Shown: positions 8,909 to 18,907 of the stretch, piece after piece
Layout of the letters: the number at the start of each line of letters is the position of its first letter
How positions within the stretch are numbered: the stretch's first letter is position 1
Assembly (NCBI RefSeq): GCF_001708185.1
Contig: NZ_MDDN01000021.1
Coordinates: forward strand, 1-50,493
Direction of reading: 5' to 3'
Length of the DNA: 50,493 bases
Source: Lysinibacillus xylanilyticus
GTDB lineage: Bacteria; Bacillota; Bacilli; Bacillales_A; Planococcaceae
Made by a program: the position numbers and the translations under genes
Notes under the pieces: model-generated
Databases searched by the model: none
What the model was told of the DNA's origin: nothing
Seen by the model: only the letters and a program-made list of their open reading frames with translations

Positions 8909-9092
8909 GGATTGATTTCCGTTCCGACTGGGCGCTTTCCTGGGGGCGTCCGATGAGCCGCTTCGCTTCGCTCCAGGGTCTCGGGCCTGCACGATGTAGG
9001 TCACGAAGGCGTTATCACAGGACGTGATGTTCTTAGCCTTCGTTCCTCTAACGCTGATCCCCAAGGAGTCGCCCTGTCTCCACTCCAATCAA
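8909..9092. repeat. Palindromic intergenic element, full-length copy
   Basis: Most of the gap 8805-9288 is this element. It begins ATTGATTTCCGTTCCGACTG, continues GGCGCTTTCC-GGGGGCG, and ends CCAATCAACTTATATACA. The same outer sequences occur at 42514-42576, where the middle is missing. No credible reading frame is present; the short ORFs across it have no ribosome sites. Its placement between the binding-protein and permease genes means it would be part of the peptide-transport transcript. Confidence 0.75.
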
Positions 9093-9202
9093 CTTATATA
9101 CATGGCGTTTTAACAATGGCATTCCCAACTTTTGATGATGCGTCACATAAAAAAATAACTCTAGCCTACCAAAAAACGAGTATTTTCATATAATTCTTTA
9201 GT

Positions 9203-9257
9203 AAAAAGAATCTGCGAGATTTCTACGGCTTACCCGCAGAAAAGCAAGCAGATTCTT
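9203..9257 (-). terminator. Hairpin/terminator after the peptide-binding protein gene
   Basis: On the minus strand AGAATCTGC (9248-9256) pairs with GCAGATTCT (9207-9215), enclosing a second small stem (CTGCGG/CCGTAG), and is followed by a T run. It lies within the operon, so it likely acts as a partial terminator that lowers permease expression relative to the binding protein. Confidence 0.7.
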
Positions 9258-9288
9258 CTAAATCCATATTAAAATAGAATTCTACTAT

Positions 9289-10905
9289 CTACTGCATATC
9301 TACTACATCTAAACGGTCAGAACCTGTTGGATGTGCAATATAGTTTGTAACTTTAGTGTTCCCAGCTAAAATTGGAGTAGAGTGAGCAAGTGGAACCCAA
9401 GGAGCATCCTTAGAGATAATCTCTTGAGCTTGCTTGTAAAGTTCATTACGCTTGTCCTCATCCATTTCTGTTTGTGCAGCCACTAATAGTTTGTGTAGTT
9501 CTTTGTTGTCATAGAACGTATAGTTGTTAGAGCCAATATTATCACCGTCTAATAAAGTGTAAAGGAAATTATCCGCATCTCCGTTGTCACCTGTCCAACC
9601 AAGTAAGAACGCATCCGCCTCTCCATTTTCCGCCTTATCTAAATACGTAGCCCATTCAAACGTTACAATCTTAGATTTCATACCAACATCTGCTAAATTC
9701 TTTTGAATAGCTTCCGCAATTTTTTGACCATCAGGCATGTACGGACGTGGCACAGGCATAGCCCATAGTTCGATTTCTTTACCATCATAGCCTGCCTCAG
9801 CTAATAATGATTTTGCTTTTTCTGGATCATATTCATAGCCTTTAACCTCATCGTTGTAGCCTGCAATTAATGGAGGCATTGGATTTTTTGCTGGCTCACC
9901 TAATCCTTCAAAAAATGCATCTACTAATGCTTGTTTATCGATTGCATAGTTTACTGCTTGACGGACTTTTACATTATCGAACGGTGGACGTGTTACCGTT
10001 AGTCCAAGATAGCCAACATTCATAGATGGACGTTCGATTAATTGTAAATTTGCATTGGATTCGATTGAAGCTTTATCTGAAGGGCTTAGGCCATCAGCTA
10101 CATCAACCTCACCATTATTTAGAGCATTTAAGCGAGCTGAGTTATCTGGGATTGAACGGAAAATAACTTTATCTATTTTCGGTAAATCTGCAATACGGTA
10201 ATCAGGGTTTTTCTCAATTGTGATAGAATCATTTCGTTTCCACTCTACAAATTTGAATGGACCAGTACCTACTGGATGATCTTTAAGTGCCTCATCATTC
10301 TTTTCAAATGCTGCTGGTGAAGCAATAGCAAATGGTGACATCGCTAAGTTTTTCAAGAACGTTGCTTGTGGTTGAGCTAGTTTAAAAATAACTGTATAAT
10401 CACCTTCTGCAGTAATTGATTCAACTATTTGCTTCCCACCCATAGTAAATTGAGAGTGGTAGTATGGGAATTTATCAGCACCAGCTTTCCAGCGCTCAAA
10501 ATTTTTCACGACTGCTTCAGCATTAAAATCAGTACCGTCATGGAACTTAACCCCTTCTTCAAGTTGCATCGTGTACGTTAGACCATCCTCTGAAGGTTCC
10601 CAAGATTTTGCTAGACCTGGTTGCAATGTTACATCTTTCTCTCCAAAGTTAATTAGAGTCTCATAGATGTTAACCGTAACTTTAAACGATTCACCTTCTG
10701 TCACTGTCGCTGGATCAAGAGCAGTTGAATCTCCACCACGACCATATACTAATGTTTTTGGTTCACCACTACTAGCTGTATCGCCACCAGTTGAAGTATC
10801 TTTACTACCCGTATCCTTAGTATCTGAGCCACCACAAGCAGCTAAGATTGTCGAGAGAACAAGGATAAGCATTACACCCAGAGTCCAAAGCTTCTTTTTC
10901 TTCAT
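9289..10905 (-). CDS. Dipeptide-type ABC transporter substrate-binding lipoprotein
   Basis: A 538-residue extracellular solute-binding protein of SBP family 5. It has a lipoprotein signal: KKKK, a hydrophobic run, then the lipobox LAAC with Cys near residue 24, followed by a Gly/Ser/Thr/Asp linker. The conserved segment GWTGDNGDADNF near residue 436 is typical of DppA-like dipeptide-binding proteins. It captures peptides outside the membrane and hands them to the DppBC-type permease. GGGGGAAA precedes the ATG. It lies 21 bases after the oppF-like gene in the operon. Oligopeptide or glutathione specificity cannot be excluded. Confidence 0.93.
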   Translation of the reverse strand: MKKKKLWTLGVMLILVLSTILAACGGSDTKDTGSKDTSTGGDTASSGEPKTLVYGRGGDSTALDPATVTEGESFKVTVNIYETLINFGEKDVTLQPGLAKSWEPSEDGLTYTMQLEEGVKFHDGTDFNAEAVVKNFERWKAGADKFPYYHSQFTMGGKQIVESITAEGDYTVIFKLAQPQATFLKNLAMSPFAIASPAAFEKNDEALKDHPVGTGPFKFVEWKRNDSITIEKNPDYRIADLPKIDKVIFRSIPDNSARLNALNNGEVDVADGLSPSDKASIESNANLQLIERPSMNVGYLGLTVTRPPFDNVKVRQAVNYAIDKQALVDAFFEGLGEPAKNPMPPLIAGYNDEVKGYEYDPEKAKSLLAEAGYDGKEIELWAMPVPRPYMPDGQKIAEAIQKNLADVGMKSKIVTFEWATYLDKAENGEADAFLLGWTGDNGDADNFLYTLLDGDNIGSNNYTFYDNKELHKLLVAAQTEMDEDKRNELYKQAQEIISKDAPWVPLAHSTPILAGNTKVTNYIAHPTGSDRLDVVDMQ

Positions 10906-10926
10906 TGATTTTCCCCCTAAGTTTTT

Positions 10927-11916
10927 TTATATCATTGAATGTTGGATTGCGGGATAAAGATGGCAAGCAACATAATGACCCGGCTTCACTTCTTGCATTT
11001 TTGGAACTTCTTGAGAACATTCTTCCTTTTTAAAAGGGCATCTCGTATGGAAAGTGCAACCACCTGGCGGATTTGAAGCACTTGGAATATCTCCAGAAAT
11101 AATGAGCTGTTCACGTTCAAACGTAGGATCTGGAACAGGTACCGAAGATAGCAGTGCCTGTGTATAAGGGTGAAGTGGCTCAGCATATAAATCCTCGCTA
11201 GCCGTAAGCTCTACTAACTTCCCTAAATACATCACACCTACCCGATTACTAATATGGCGTACAACCCCCAAATCATGGGAGATAAAAATATAAGTTAACT
11301 TCAGGTCCTTTTGTAAGTTTTGCAATAAATTCAATACCTGGGCCTGTATGGACACATCGAGTGCAGAAACGGGCTCGTCCGCAATAACCATACGAGGATT
11401 CGTCATAAGTGCACGGGCAATACCAATACGCTGTCTTTGACCACCACTAAATTGATGTGGGTACCGTTTCACATGGTATTCATTTAACCCTACGATTTCG
11501 AGAAGCTCTAAAACTTTTTGTTTCCGTTCCTTTGCATTGCCTATTCCATGAACAATAAGAGGCTCCTCTAATATTTTCCCAATATTATGTCTCGGGTTAA
11601 GAGAGGCATAAGGATCTTGGAAAATCATTTGAATATCTCTACGTGCTTTACGCATTTCGTTGTTGGATAATTCTGAAATCATTTTGCCTGCAAATTCAAT
11701 TTTCCCCTCTGTTGGCTCAAGTAATCGCATTAAAAGTCGACCAGTAGTTGATTTGCCACATCCCGACTCCCCTACAATGCCTAAGGTTTCCCCTTCAAAA
11801 ACCTCAAAGGAAACATCATCTACTGCCTTTACATCACCAACCTGTGTATTAAGGATGCCTTTCCGAATCGGAAAATACTTTTTTAAGCCATCAACCTTCA
11901 ATAACACTTTCGACAC
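10927..11916 (-). CDS. Peptide ABC transporter ATP-binding protein (OppF/AppF type)
   Basis: A 329-residue ABC ATPase. Walker [10 protein letters not shown] (about residue 49), signature FSGGQRQR (about 159), Walker [12 protein letters not shown] and the His-loop SHDLG are all present. The C-terminal oligopeptide-ABC domain contains the CxnC cluster [16 protein letters not shown] seen in OppF/DppF proteins. It starts with GTG, preceded by AGGAGGTGG, and overlaps the end of the OppD-like gene by 26 bases, so translation is probably coupled. It should dimerise with the OppD-type partner to power the importer. Confidence 0.94.
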   Translation of the reverse strand: MSKVLLKVDGLKKYFPIRKGILNTQVGDVKAVDDVSFEVFEGETLGIVGESGCGKSTTGRLLMRLLEPTEGKIEFAGKMISELSNNEMRKARRDIQMIFQDPYASLNPRHNIGKILEEPLIVHGIGNAKERKQKVLELLEIVGLNEYHVKRYPHQFSGGQRQRIGIARALMTNPRMVIADEPVSALDVSIQAQVLNLLQNLQKDLKLTYIFISHDLGVVRHISNRVGVMYLGKLVELTASEDLYAEPLHPYTQALLSSVPVPDPTFEREQLIISGDIPSASNPPGGCTFHTRCPFKKEECSQEVPKMQEVKPGHYVACHLYPAIQHSMI

Positions 11917-12904
11917 GTTGCTCCACCTCCTGTTTCCCTAGTAAAAAACATCTGGATTTATGCTGCTCTGCTGCTTCATATAAAGGTGGTGTTTCTTGTA
12001 CACAACGATCCATCACAAATTCGCAACGCGCTGCAAAACGACAGCCTACCTGAACACTTCCTGGTTTTGGTACACTACCCGGTATAGAGTAAAGATTGTC
12101 CTTTTTATAACGCATATCAGGTACAGATTTAATAAGTCCTTGTGTATAAGGATGCTTCGGATTTGCGAATATCTCTTGAATAGGCGCCTCCTCTACAATC
12201 TGACCAGCATACATGACAATTACACGCTCGCATGTTTCTGCTACAACACCTAAATCATGTGTTATTAATAACACAGCTGTATTTAAACGTTTATTTAAAT
12301 CTTTCATAAGCTGCAAGATTTGAGCTTGAATCGTAACATCTAATGCAGTAGTCGGTTCATCAGCAATTAATACCTTCGGATCACAGACAAGTGCCATCGC
12401 AATCATAACCCGTTGTCGCATTCCACCTGATAATTGATGAGGATAATCTTTTAATAATTCCTCAGCACGCGGTAAACCTACAAGCTTCATAATTTCTACT
12501 GCCCTTGCAAAGGCTTTCTTTTTCGACCACTTCGGATTATGAATTAAAATCGCCTCTTTTAGCTGGTCTCCAATAGTAAATAAAGGATTTAAGGATGTCA
12601 TAGGCTCCTGAAAAATCATCGCCACATCTTTTCCACGAATTTTCTGCATTTGTTTATCAGATAATGTCGCGAGATTTTTGCCATCTAATAGTATGTCTCC
12701 ACCCGTTATTTTTCCTGGTGGTGATGGTATTAATCCCATAATAGATAAAGAGGTGACACTTTTACCGCTTCCTGATTCCCCTACAATCCCTAAAATTTCT
12801 CCCTCATGTACAGAAAAATCAATATCATCTACGGCAGGAATTTGTCCATCATCTGTAAAAAAGGTTGTCTTTAAACCTTTTACTTCTAGCAACTTTTTCC
12901 TCAT
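11891..12904 (-). CDS. Peptide ABC transporter ATP-binding protein (OppD/AppD type)
   Basis: First gene of the peptide importer operon; about 337 residues. It carries Walker A GESGSGKS, signature LSGGMRQR, Walker [12 protein letters not shown], and the C-terminal oligopeptide-ABC domain with [15 protein letters not shown]. The ATG at 12904 is preferred over one 15 bases upstream, which has almost no space after its G-rich site; this choice is moderately sure. The D-F-A-B-C order equals that of the B. subtilis app operon, whereas the binding protein looks more Dpp-like, so no symbol is given. Confidence 0.92.
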   Translation of the reverse strand: MRKKLLEVKGLKTTFFTDDGQIPAVDDIDFSVHEGEILGIVGESGSGKSVTSLSIMGLIPSPPGKITGGDILLDGKNLATLSDKQMQKIRGKDVAMIFQEPMTSLNPLFTIGDQLKEAILIHNPKWSKKKAFARAVEIMKLVGLPRAEELLKDYPHQLSGGMRQRVMIAMALVCDPKVLIADEPTTALDVTIQAQILQLMKDLNKRLNTAVLLITHDLGVVAETCERVIVMYAGQIVEEAPIQEIFANPKHPYTQGLIKSVPDMRYKKDNLYSIPGSVPKPGSVQVGCRFAARCEFVMDRCVQETPPLYEAAEQHKSRCFLLGKQEVEQRVESVIEG

Positions 12905-12984
12905 GATCAATCGCCCCATCCTACCTATATTTTACTTAATTACATCTGTCCTAAAAAACCTACTCTAACTATCACTTTTTTCTA

Positions 12985-13025
12985 TATTTTCAGATAATTC
13001 TATCTAAAAAATATTACTCTTTCAA
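12985..13025 (-). promoter_or_regulatory. Peptide-transport operon promoter with CodY-like motif
   Basis: On the minus strand TTGAAA (13020-13025) and TAGAAT (12997-13002) are 17 bases apart. On the plus strand 12985-12999 reads TATTTTCAGATAATT, matching the CodY consensus AATTTTCWGAAAATT at 13 of 15 positions, over the expected transcription start. CodY represses the dpp and app operons in B. subtilis, so nutritional repression is a reasonable inference. Confidence 0.6.
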
Positions 13026-13127
13026 TCATTATTATTCTTCAATAAACATAAATTTTCTACATCATTCGATTTTTGTATTAATAATATCTTATTAAACGAA
13101 AGTATTTTATAAAGATAACAAAAAAAT

Positions 13128-13162
13128 AGCCTCCCATTTACATTTAAATGGAAGACTTTTTA
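13128..13162. terminator. Terminator after the ABC exporter gene
   Basis: CCATTTA and TAAATGG arms, extended by AGCCTC/GAAGACT with some mismatches, are flanked by A and T runs. It lies after the minus-strand exporter stop codon at 13217. The remaining gap up to the peptide operon (12905-13216) contains only that operon's promoter. Confidence 0.65.
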
Positions 13163-13216
13163 TAGTTTATTTACTATTAACGCATATGCATGCTCAGAGT
13201 CTTTAACTTGAATATC

Positions 13217-14962
13217 TCAATCTAAATGTTGCACTTGGAATAAATTGTAGTATGTCCCCTCTTTTTGCATTAATTGCTCGTGTGTACCACTTTCAATTAA
13301 TTGTCCATGATCGATAACAAGAATTTTATCAGCATGTGTAATTGTAGAAAGTCTGTGAGCAATAATAATTGTTGTACGCTCATGCGCAAGTGCATCTAGT
13401 GATTCTTGAATAAGCGCTTCACTTTCTAAATCCAATGCAGAGGTTGCTTCATCTAGTATTAAGATAGGTGGATTTTTTAAAAATACACGAGCGATCGCTA
13501 CTCGTTGCTTTTGGCCACCTGATAACTTCACACCGCGTTCCCCGACCTTTGTGTCATAGCCATTTGGCAAGCTCATTATAAAATCATGTGCATTTGCCGC
13601 CTTGGCAGCAGCAATGACCTCTTCATCAGACGCATCTGGCTTGCCCATTAAAATATTCTCTTTTACTGAATCACTAAACAAGATATTATCCTGTAGAACT
13701 ATGCCAATTTGTGAGCGTAAAGAATGTAAAGTTACATCTTGAACATCATATCCATCAATACGCACTGTCCCATTTGATGTATCGTAAAAGCGTGGAATCA
13801 AACTAATAATGGTTGATTTACCTCCACCGCTCATACCAACAAATGCTACTGTCTCTCCAGCATTAATGGTGAAATTAATATTGTTTAAAATTTGTGAGCC
13901 ATCAGCTTCATACTGAAAGTTCACATTGTCAAAGCGGACCTCACCATTTGCCCGAGGTAGCTCTAACGCATTCGCCTTGTTTACTACTTCATATGGTTCG
14001 TCTATTAATTCAAACATTCGATCCATCGATGCAATGGACTGTGTTAACATCGTTGATGAACTTACAAGACGACGGAGTGGACCATAAAGGCGTTCTATAT
14101 AAGCAATAAAGGCAACCATCGTTCCAACTGAAAGAGAACCATTAATAACCTGATAACCTGCATAAGCAATTACTAAGAGAGGTGCTACATCAGTGATTGT
14201 ATTTACTACTGCAAAGGATTTAGCATTCCATTTTGTATGGTCCAGTGCCTTCTCTAAAAATTCACCATTTGCTTCATCAAATAATTTTTGTTCATGTTTT
14301 TCTAGTGTGAAGCTCTTAATAATGCTCATTCCAGCTACACGTTCATGTAAATAACTTTGTACACCTGCAAGTGCTTGCGAACGTTTACGTGTCAAAGACC
14401 GAAGTTTACCAAAGAAGTACTTCACACTAAATGCATAGAACGGGAATGCAACTAGTGCTACTAGCGTCAGCTTAACATCCATGGCAAACATAATACCGAT
14501 AGCAATAACGATTGTCGCAAGATCGAGCCAAATATTCATTAAGCCTGTCATGACAAAGGTTTTTGTTTGTTCCACATCATTAACAACTCTTGAAATAACA
14601 TCGCCAGCTCTTGTATTTGCATAGTACCTTAAACTTAGTCGCTGTAAATGCGCATATATTTGTTGTCGAATATCAAAAAGCACTTTGTTACTAACATGTT
14701 GAGCAAAATATTGACGGTAATATTCAATCGGTGGTCGAATAATAAAGAATACAATGATCGTACCACCTAACCAGTAAAACAGCTCTTTCGTTTTCTCAGC
14801 ATCCGTTAGATTGTCTGCAGCGATTATATCATCTAACACAATTTTTATGAGTAACGGGATAAATAACGGAATTGCAAATTTCACTATACCGATTAATATT
14901 GTTAAAATAATTTCCCATGTATATGGTTTTACAAACTTCATATAACGCTTTATGCTACCCAA
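13217..14962 (-). CDS. ygaD: ABC exporter half-transporter (YgaD-like, MsbA/LmrA type)
   Basis: A 581-residue fusion of a six-helix membrane domain (about 15-310) with an ABC ATPase domain (about 340-580). Walker [10 protein letters not shown], signature LSGGQKQR, Walker [13 protein letters not shown] and His-switch AHRLS are intact, so it should work as a homodimeric lipid or drug exporter; the substrate is unknown. It starts with TTG (AAGGATG upstream), giving the N-terminus [14 protein letters not shown]. Place beside ntdP matches B. subtilis ygaD. Confidence 0.92.
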   Translation of the reverse strand: MGSIKRYMKFVKPYTWEIILTILIGIVKFAIPLFIPLLIKIVLDDIIAADNLTDAEKTKELFYWLGGTIIVFFIIRPPIEYYRQYFAQHVSNKVLFDIRQQIYAHLQRLSLRYYANTRAGDVISRVVNDVEQTKTFVMTGLMNIWLDLATIVIAIGIMFAMDVKLTLVALVAFPFYAFSVKYFFGKLRSLTRKRSQALAGVQSYLHERVAGMSIIKSFTLEKHEQKLFDEANGEFLEKALDHTKWNAKSFAVVNTITDVAPLLVIAYAGYQVINGSLSVGTMVAFIAYIERLYGPLRRLVSSSTMLTQSIASMDRMFELIDEPYEVVNKANALELPRANGEVRFDNVNFQYEADGSQILNNINFTINAGETVAFVGMSGGGKSTIISLIPRFYDTSNGTVRIDGYDVQDVTLHSLRSQIGIVLQDNILFSDSVKENILMGKPDASDEEVIAAAKAANAHDFIMSLPNGYDTKVGERGVKLSGGQKQRVAIARVFLKNPPILILDEATSALDLESEALIQESLDALAHERTTIIIAHRLSTITHADKILVIDHGQLIESGTHEQLMQKEGTYYNLFQVQHLD

Positions 14963-15172
14963 TCCATTTCACATCCTTATCAAAAAGCCTCATGGCAAAA
15001 ATTGAGTATCTCATTACGTGATTATCATTTGACCGATCACTTTGCCACACAAAAAGAAACAGACATCCAAAACTGAATGCCCAAACGTATTATAGCAATA
15101 TTTCGTTTGAAGTACAGTTAATATAACTTTGTCGCTAACTATTTTGGAATTAGAATAGCCCATTCACGCCAT

Positions 15173-15206
15173 AAAAAAACACCCATTAGTAAAACTAATA
15201 GGTGCT
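15173..15206 (-). terminator. Terminator after ntdP
   Basis: On the minus strand CACCTATTAGT and ACTAATGGGTG pair around a three-base loop and are followed by seven T residues. It lies directly after the ntdP stop. Confidence 0.85.
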
Positions 15207-15207
15207 A

Positions 15208-15756
15208 TTAACAATCATCTGCTTGCATATCGAGCTGAAACTTATATCGATTTGTCCAGGCATCGATGAAATCAGGTGCAAAGGGTCCTCTTTTTTGTTG
15301 AATCCAGCTAATTAATTTATCGACATTGCGCTTTAAAATTTTATCAATGACATCTGGATAAGACATTTCCTTCCGATGCAACTCATATTCATCCTCATCT
15401 AGGAGTGAAAAAGACATGTCAGGAAAAACTTTTATATCCAAATCATAGTCAATATATTTAATGGCATTATTATCGAAAACAAATGGTGAGCTTAGATTAC
15501 AATAATAATACACACCGTCCTCACGTAGCATGCAGATGATGTTAAACCAGTGCTCCGCATGGAAATAACAAATAGAAGGCTCTCTCGTTAGCCACGTACG
15601 ACCATCGGATTCTGTCACAAGTGTCCGTTCATTCGCACCAATAATGATATTTTTCGTTCCTTTTAACACCATTGTTTCTTGCCAAACACGGTGGATACGG
15701 CCATTGTGCTTATAACTATGTATTTGTATCGTTTCTCCTTCTACCGGTATTGCCAT
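15208..15756 (-). CDS. ntdP: Nucleoside tri-/diphosphate phosphatase NtdP (YgaC, DUF402)
   Basis: A 182-residue DUF402 protein. The family member from Staphylococcus and B. subtilis YgaC is a metal-dependent nucleoside tri- and diphosphatase. The conserved core [17 protein letters not shown] with the acidic stretch [11 protein letters not shown], which carries metal-binding aspartates, is visible around residues 72-113. AGGTGGG precedes the ATG. It stands alone, between the ABC exporter and the SASP gene; B. subtilis ygaB, expected next, is not found. Confidence 0.88.
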   Translation of the reverse strand: MAIPVEGETIQIHSYKHNGRIHRVWQETMVLKGTKNIIIGANERTLVTESDGRTWLTREPSICYFHAEHWFNIICMLREDGVYYYCNLSSPFVFDNNAIKYIDYDLDIKVFPDMSFSLLDEDEYELHRKEMSYPDVIDKILKRNVDKLISWIQQKRGPFAPDFIDAWTNRYKFQLDMQADDC

Positions 15757-15949
15757 TTTTGAAGCCCACCTTTTCGTCTATGCTACCTAAATCTAGCAGT
15801 CTCTAGTATATTATAGCAATGTGTACGCGAAAGGTGTAGTTAGAAAACCACAAATTTCCCTGCGCTCTTTTAAATTTGTACAAAATTTTGTGAATTTGAA
15901 GCAAATTTAATCAAAACAATAACCCAATTGGAATTTTTTTAAAATTTTC

Positions 15950-16011
15950 ACTCGGAGCTGACGGTTCTTTTCTTGACCCGAGCAGTTCTTTCGTCTGCCT
16001 GAGCGTTTAAG
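15950..16011. repeat. Short degenerate repeat with CTCGGAGCTGA-type units
   Basis: Within the gene-free stretch 15757-16046 the plus strand reads CTCGGAGCTGACGGTTCTTT, then CCCGAGCAGTTCTTTCGTCT, then CCTGAGCG: two and a part units of about 25 bases. A similar pair occurs at 26250-26288 (CTCCGAGCTGAGTAATTCTT then CCCGAGCG). No reading frame is associated with it. Nothing else is recognised in this gap. Confidence 0.45.
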
Positions 16012-16046
16012 TTTCTCACTAGTCCCGTTTTTCAAAATAGAATTAA

Positions 16047-16094
16047 AAAGGAGCTGCCTTTTTTAAATCTTTTCGATTTAGACAGCTCCTTAGA
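16047..16094 (-). terminator. Terminator after the SASP gene
   Basis: Long stem on the minus strand: AAGGAGCTGTCTAAATC opposite GATTTAAAAAAGGCAGCTCC, followed by TTTTT. It lies just past the gamma-type SASP gene. Confidence 0.85.
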
Positions 16095-16123
16095 GGTAAA
16101 TGCAGCTATGCAATTACAAAGTG

Positions 16124-16300
16124 TTATTCACCAAGGTCTTGGTTAGTTTTTTTGAAGTTTCCTGAAGCTGAAGCTTTCTTTTGTTCTGCTTTAGCATTTT
16201 GCTTTTGCACTTCAGTAACGTCTGTTTCATAACCAAATTCTTGACTTTGACGTTGCATGTTTTTATTTGGCTGGAAATTTTGGTTGTTGTTCTTTTTCAT
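16124..16300 (-). CDS. sspE: Gamma-type small acid-soluble spore protein
   Basis: A 58-residue hydrophilic protein rich in Asn, Gln and Lys, with the gamma-SASP block QSQEFGYETDVTEVQKQNAK and the following AEQKKASASGNF. It is shorter than B. subtilis SspE, having one repeat block instead of two. Gamma-type SASPs are amino-acid reserves degraded by the Gpr protease at germination. The ATG at 16300 is chosen because GGAGGTG stands eight bases before it and only two before the in-frame ATG at 16306. Synteny with mutY and ygaC agrees with sspE. Confidence 0.92.
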   Translation of the reverse strand: MKKNNNQNFQPNKNMQRQSQEFGYETDVTEVQKQNAKAEQKKASASGNFKKTNQDLGE

Positions 16301-16383
16301 GATCATTCACCTCCACGCTAATTATTGTGTACCGAGGTAAATGTTTTTATGCCCATAAATTTTTATAAAAATAATTTTGTCGA

Positions 16384-17418
16384 TTAATCCTTTATTTCTT
16401 GCCAAATTTTCAGCATTGGAACAGGCATTGGTAATAACTCTATCTGTTCGCGAGTCAGCCATTCGCCCTTTACTGTTGAATTACATTTCATAAAATAGCT
16501 ATTTAGATGCCATGTTAAATGTGAAAAAACATGTTTAAATGTTAGCAAATCCTGTTGAGATTGAACATTTATAGCGTAGTCATTCATAAAAGTATCTATT
16601 GAATCTTTACCATGTTCAAGCATCGGAAACTGCCATAGATTAGCTAATAAACCCTCTGCTGGACGCTGCTCCAATAAAATTCGACCTTTGTCATCTTTAC
16701 ATACAAGAACATCATATGTGATATGCTTCATCTTTACTTTTTTAGATTTAACAGGCAGTTTTTCGGGCTCACCTTCATTAAATGCAATACAATATTCCCG
16801 AACTGGACATAATAAGCACTTTGGGGAAGTCGGTGTACAAATAAGCGCCCCAAGCTCCATTAAACCTTGATTGAAAGACGATGCATTTTCAGGATCGATA
16901 AGTTCTTCAACTGCCGCTTCAAAAATCTTTTTAGTCTTTGGAAGTGCTATATCATCATGAATAGTAAGCACACGACTTAAAACACGCATAACATTGCCAT
17001 CAACTGCATGTTCGGGTTTATTATAGGCAATACTTAAAATAGCTCCAGCAGTATACGGACCTACACCTTTTAATTTTGAAATTTCATGGCGATTATCGGG
17101 TACTACCCCACCGTAGTTCTCTAATACCTCGCGAACACCCGCTTGTAAGTTACGTGCACGGGAATAGTAGCCTAAGCCTTCCCAATGCTTCAATAAATAT
17201 TCTTGTGGTGCTTCGGCGAGCAATTCTAATGTTGGAAAACTTTCCATAAAGCGATTGTAATAAGGAATAACTGTGTCGACACGTGTTTGCTGTAGCATCA
17301 CTTCCGATACCCATATTTGATATGGATCCGTAGTATGCCTCCAAGGTAAATCACGTTTCTCAACATTAAACCATTCGACTAAAGATTGTCGAAATTCTGT
17401 TACATATGGATAATTCAC
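16384..17418 (-). CDS. mutY: Adenine DNA glycosylase MutY
   Basis: Removes adenine mispaired with 8-oxoguanine. The 344-residue protein has the catalytic Glu39 in SEVMLQQT, the helix-hairpin-helix LKGVGPYTAG (about 115-124), catalytic Asp140 in VDGNVMRV, and the [4Fe-4S] cysteines in CTPTSPKCLLCPVREYC (about 194-210). The C-terminal third is the NUDIX-like 8-oxoG recognition domain. It corresponds to B. subtilis mutY (yfhQ). In B. subtilis fabL lies between mutY and sspE; here only about 80 bases separate them. Confidence 0.96.
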   Translation of the reverse strand: MNYPYVTEFRQSLVEWFNVEKRDLPWRHTTDPYQIWVSEVMLQQTRVDTVIPYYNRFMESFPTLELLAEAPQEYLLKHWEGLGYYSRARNLQAGVREVLENYGGVVPDNRHEISKLKGVGPYTAGAILSIAYNKPEHAVDGNVMRVLSRVLTIHDDIALPKTKKIFEAAVEELIDPENASSFNQGLMELGALICTPTSPKCLLCPVREYCIAFNEGEPEKLPVKSKKVKMKHITYDVLVCKDDKGRILLEQRPAEGLLANLWQFPMLEHGKDSIDTFMNDYAINVQSQQDLLTFKHVFSHLTWHLNSYFMKCNSTVKGEWLTREQIELLPMPVPMLKIWQEIKD

Positions 17419-17615
17419 AATGACCTCCAGTGTATTTACGATTTAAATTATGGTAAAAAGGGTATACAATTAAGAAAAGATCATTTGTGTGAAACGGTCT
17501 TAAACCCATATTCAGCACAAATGTTCATGAAGTAAATATCAGGTATTACGAATTATTGAAATATACATGTATGCAAATTGTACTCTAATTTTATGCATAC
17601 TAGGAGTGGATATTT

Positions 17616-18602
17616 TTGGATTCAGGTACACATTTCGTTATGGGTATTGCACTCGGTGGTCTTGCTTTAGCCGATCCCGTAATAGCAAATCATTCAATGA
17701 CATTTACTGCAGTAATTGCAGGTACGATTATTGGCTCACAGGCGCCTGATGTCGATACAGTATTAAAACTACGCAACAACGCTGTTTATATTCGACATCA
17801 TCGTGGAATTACACATTCAATACCAGCAGTAGCGATTTGGCCCATCTTAATTACAGCAGTTTTATCATTTATTTTTCAAGATGCCAATGTGTTTCATTTA
17901 TGGCTTTGGACGTTTTTAGCTGTAGTACTTCACGTCTTTGTCGATATCTTCAATGCTTATGGTACACAAGCATTCCGACCATTTTCTAGCAAATGGGTTG
18001 CACTTGGTGTCATTAATACATTTGATCCTATTATTTTTACACTACATTGTCTTGGCATTTTACTTTGGGTATTTGGTGCAAATCCAATTTGGACATTTGG
18101 CATCATGTATGTCATTATCATCATTTACTATATTTTACGTTTTGCAGTTCAAAAAGCTGTTAAGAAAGCTGTGCATAATACCATTCAGGATGAGGAGTAT
18201 GTAATTGTAGCTCCTACAATGCGATTCTTCCACTGGCGAATTGCTGCAAAATCAAAAACACATTATTATGTTGGTCGTGCATACGGGCGAACTGTTAATA
18301 TTTACGATAAATTCGAAATAGAACCTTTACCAAAAACGCCTCTTATTGAAACAGCCATGAAAGATCGCAATCTCGCTGCATTCACTTCATTTTCGCCATT
18401 ATATCGGTGGGAAATTTCAGAGCTTGAAAATGGCTTAACAGAAGTGAGATTAATTGATCTGCGTTACCGTAGTGATAATCGCTATCCTTTCGTTGCTGTC
18501 GCTCATTTAAACGATGACAACGAGATTATCACTTCATATACTGGCTGGATTTTTACAGAAGATAAACTCCAGAAAAAATTACAGATTGGCGCAAGTAATT
18601 AA
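17616..18602 (+). CDS. yfhP: YfhP family membrane-bound metal-dependent hydrolase
   Basis: A 328-residue membrane protein of the YdjM/DUF457 family, annotated as a membrane-bound metal-dependent hydrolase; the substrate is unknown. Early histidines and aspartates are conserved: HFVMGIALGG at the N-terminus, APDVDT near 46, and HHRGITHS near residue 66. Four or five hydrophobic helices occupy residues 20-180, and the C-terminal part is soluble. The start is TTG at 17616, preceded by TAGGAGTGG. It diverges from mutY; the 197-base gap shows no other gene. Confidence 0.88.
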   Translation: MDSGTHFVMGIALGGLALADPVIANHSMTFTAVIAGTIIGSQAPDVDTVLKLRNNAVYIRHHRGITHSIPAVAIWPILITAVLSFIFQDANVFHLWLWTFLAVVLHVFVDIFNAYGTQAFRPFSSKWVALGVINTFDPIIFTLHCLGILLWVFGANPIWTFGIMYVIIIIYYILRFAVQKAVKKAVHNTIQDEEYVIVAPTMRFFHWRIAAKSKTHYYVGRAYGRTVNIYDKFEIEPLPKTPLIETAMKDRNLAAFTSFSPLYRWEISELENGLTEVRLIDLRYRSDNRYPFVAVAHLNDDNEIITSYTGWIFTEDKLQKKLQIGASN

Positions 18603-18604
18603 AT

Positions 18605-18639
18605 AGCAAACCCTGACCAGCTTTGGTCAGGGTTTTGTT
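18605..18639. terminator. Bidirectional terminator between yfhP and yfhJ
   Basis: AAACCCTGACC and GGTCAGGGTTT flank a five-base loop between the converging yfhP and yfhJ genes; T-rich sequence follows on the plus strand. Confidence 0.8.
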
Positions 18640-18907
18640 ATTGCACCATATCATCGCTAGCATCAAGTAAATGTGAGTATTTAGGATTGCGTCCTGCAAA
18701 TGCATGCAACTTATCACCATAGCTAGTAATTAATTGGCGTACTAAATTTTCAGTATAATCTGCCCCACGATAGCTATAGCCAGCTTTAGCAGATGTTGAT
18801 TCAAAATCACTCCATAAAAGTTCAATCCATACTCGTGCACGGCCTACGGACATCTGTGGATTTTTTGCAAGTAACTCTGCTGTAAGCTTTTCGATTTTTT
18901 CTTCCAC
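18638..18907 (-). CDS. yfhJ: YfhJ family (WVELL) protein
   Basis: An 89-residue protein with the family motif, here RVWIELLWSDFE (residues about 25-36), and a C-terminal segment with conserved Tyr residues. YfhJ-type proteins are small, cytosolic and of unknown function. It is the last gene of a recX-yfhH-yfhJ run, starting one base after the yfhH stop, so it is almost certainly cotranscribed with them. Confidence 0.88.
   Translation of the reverse strand: MEEKIEKLTAELLAKNPQMSVGRARVWIELLWSDFESTSAKAGYSYRGADYTENLVRQLITSYGDKLHAFAGRNPKYSHLLDASDDMVQ

Noticed and set aside
8885..9088. 67-residue minus-strand frame across the palindromic element
   Set aside because: It lies entirely within a dispersed repeat and has no ribosome site.
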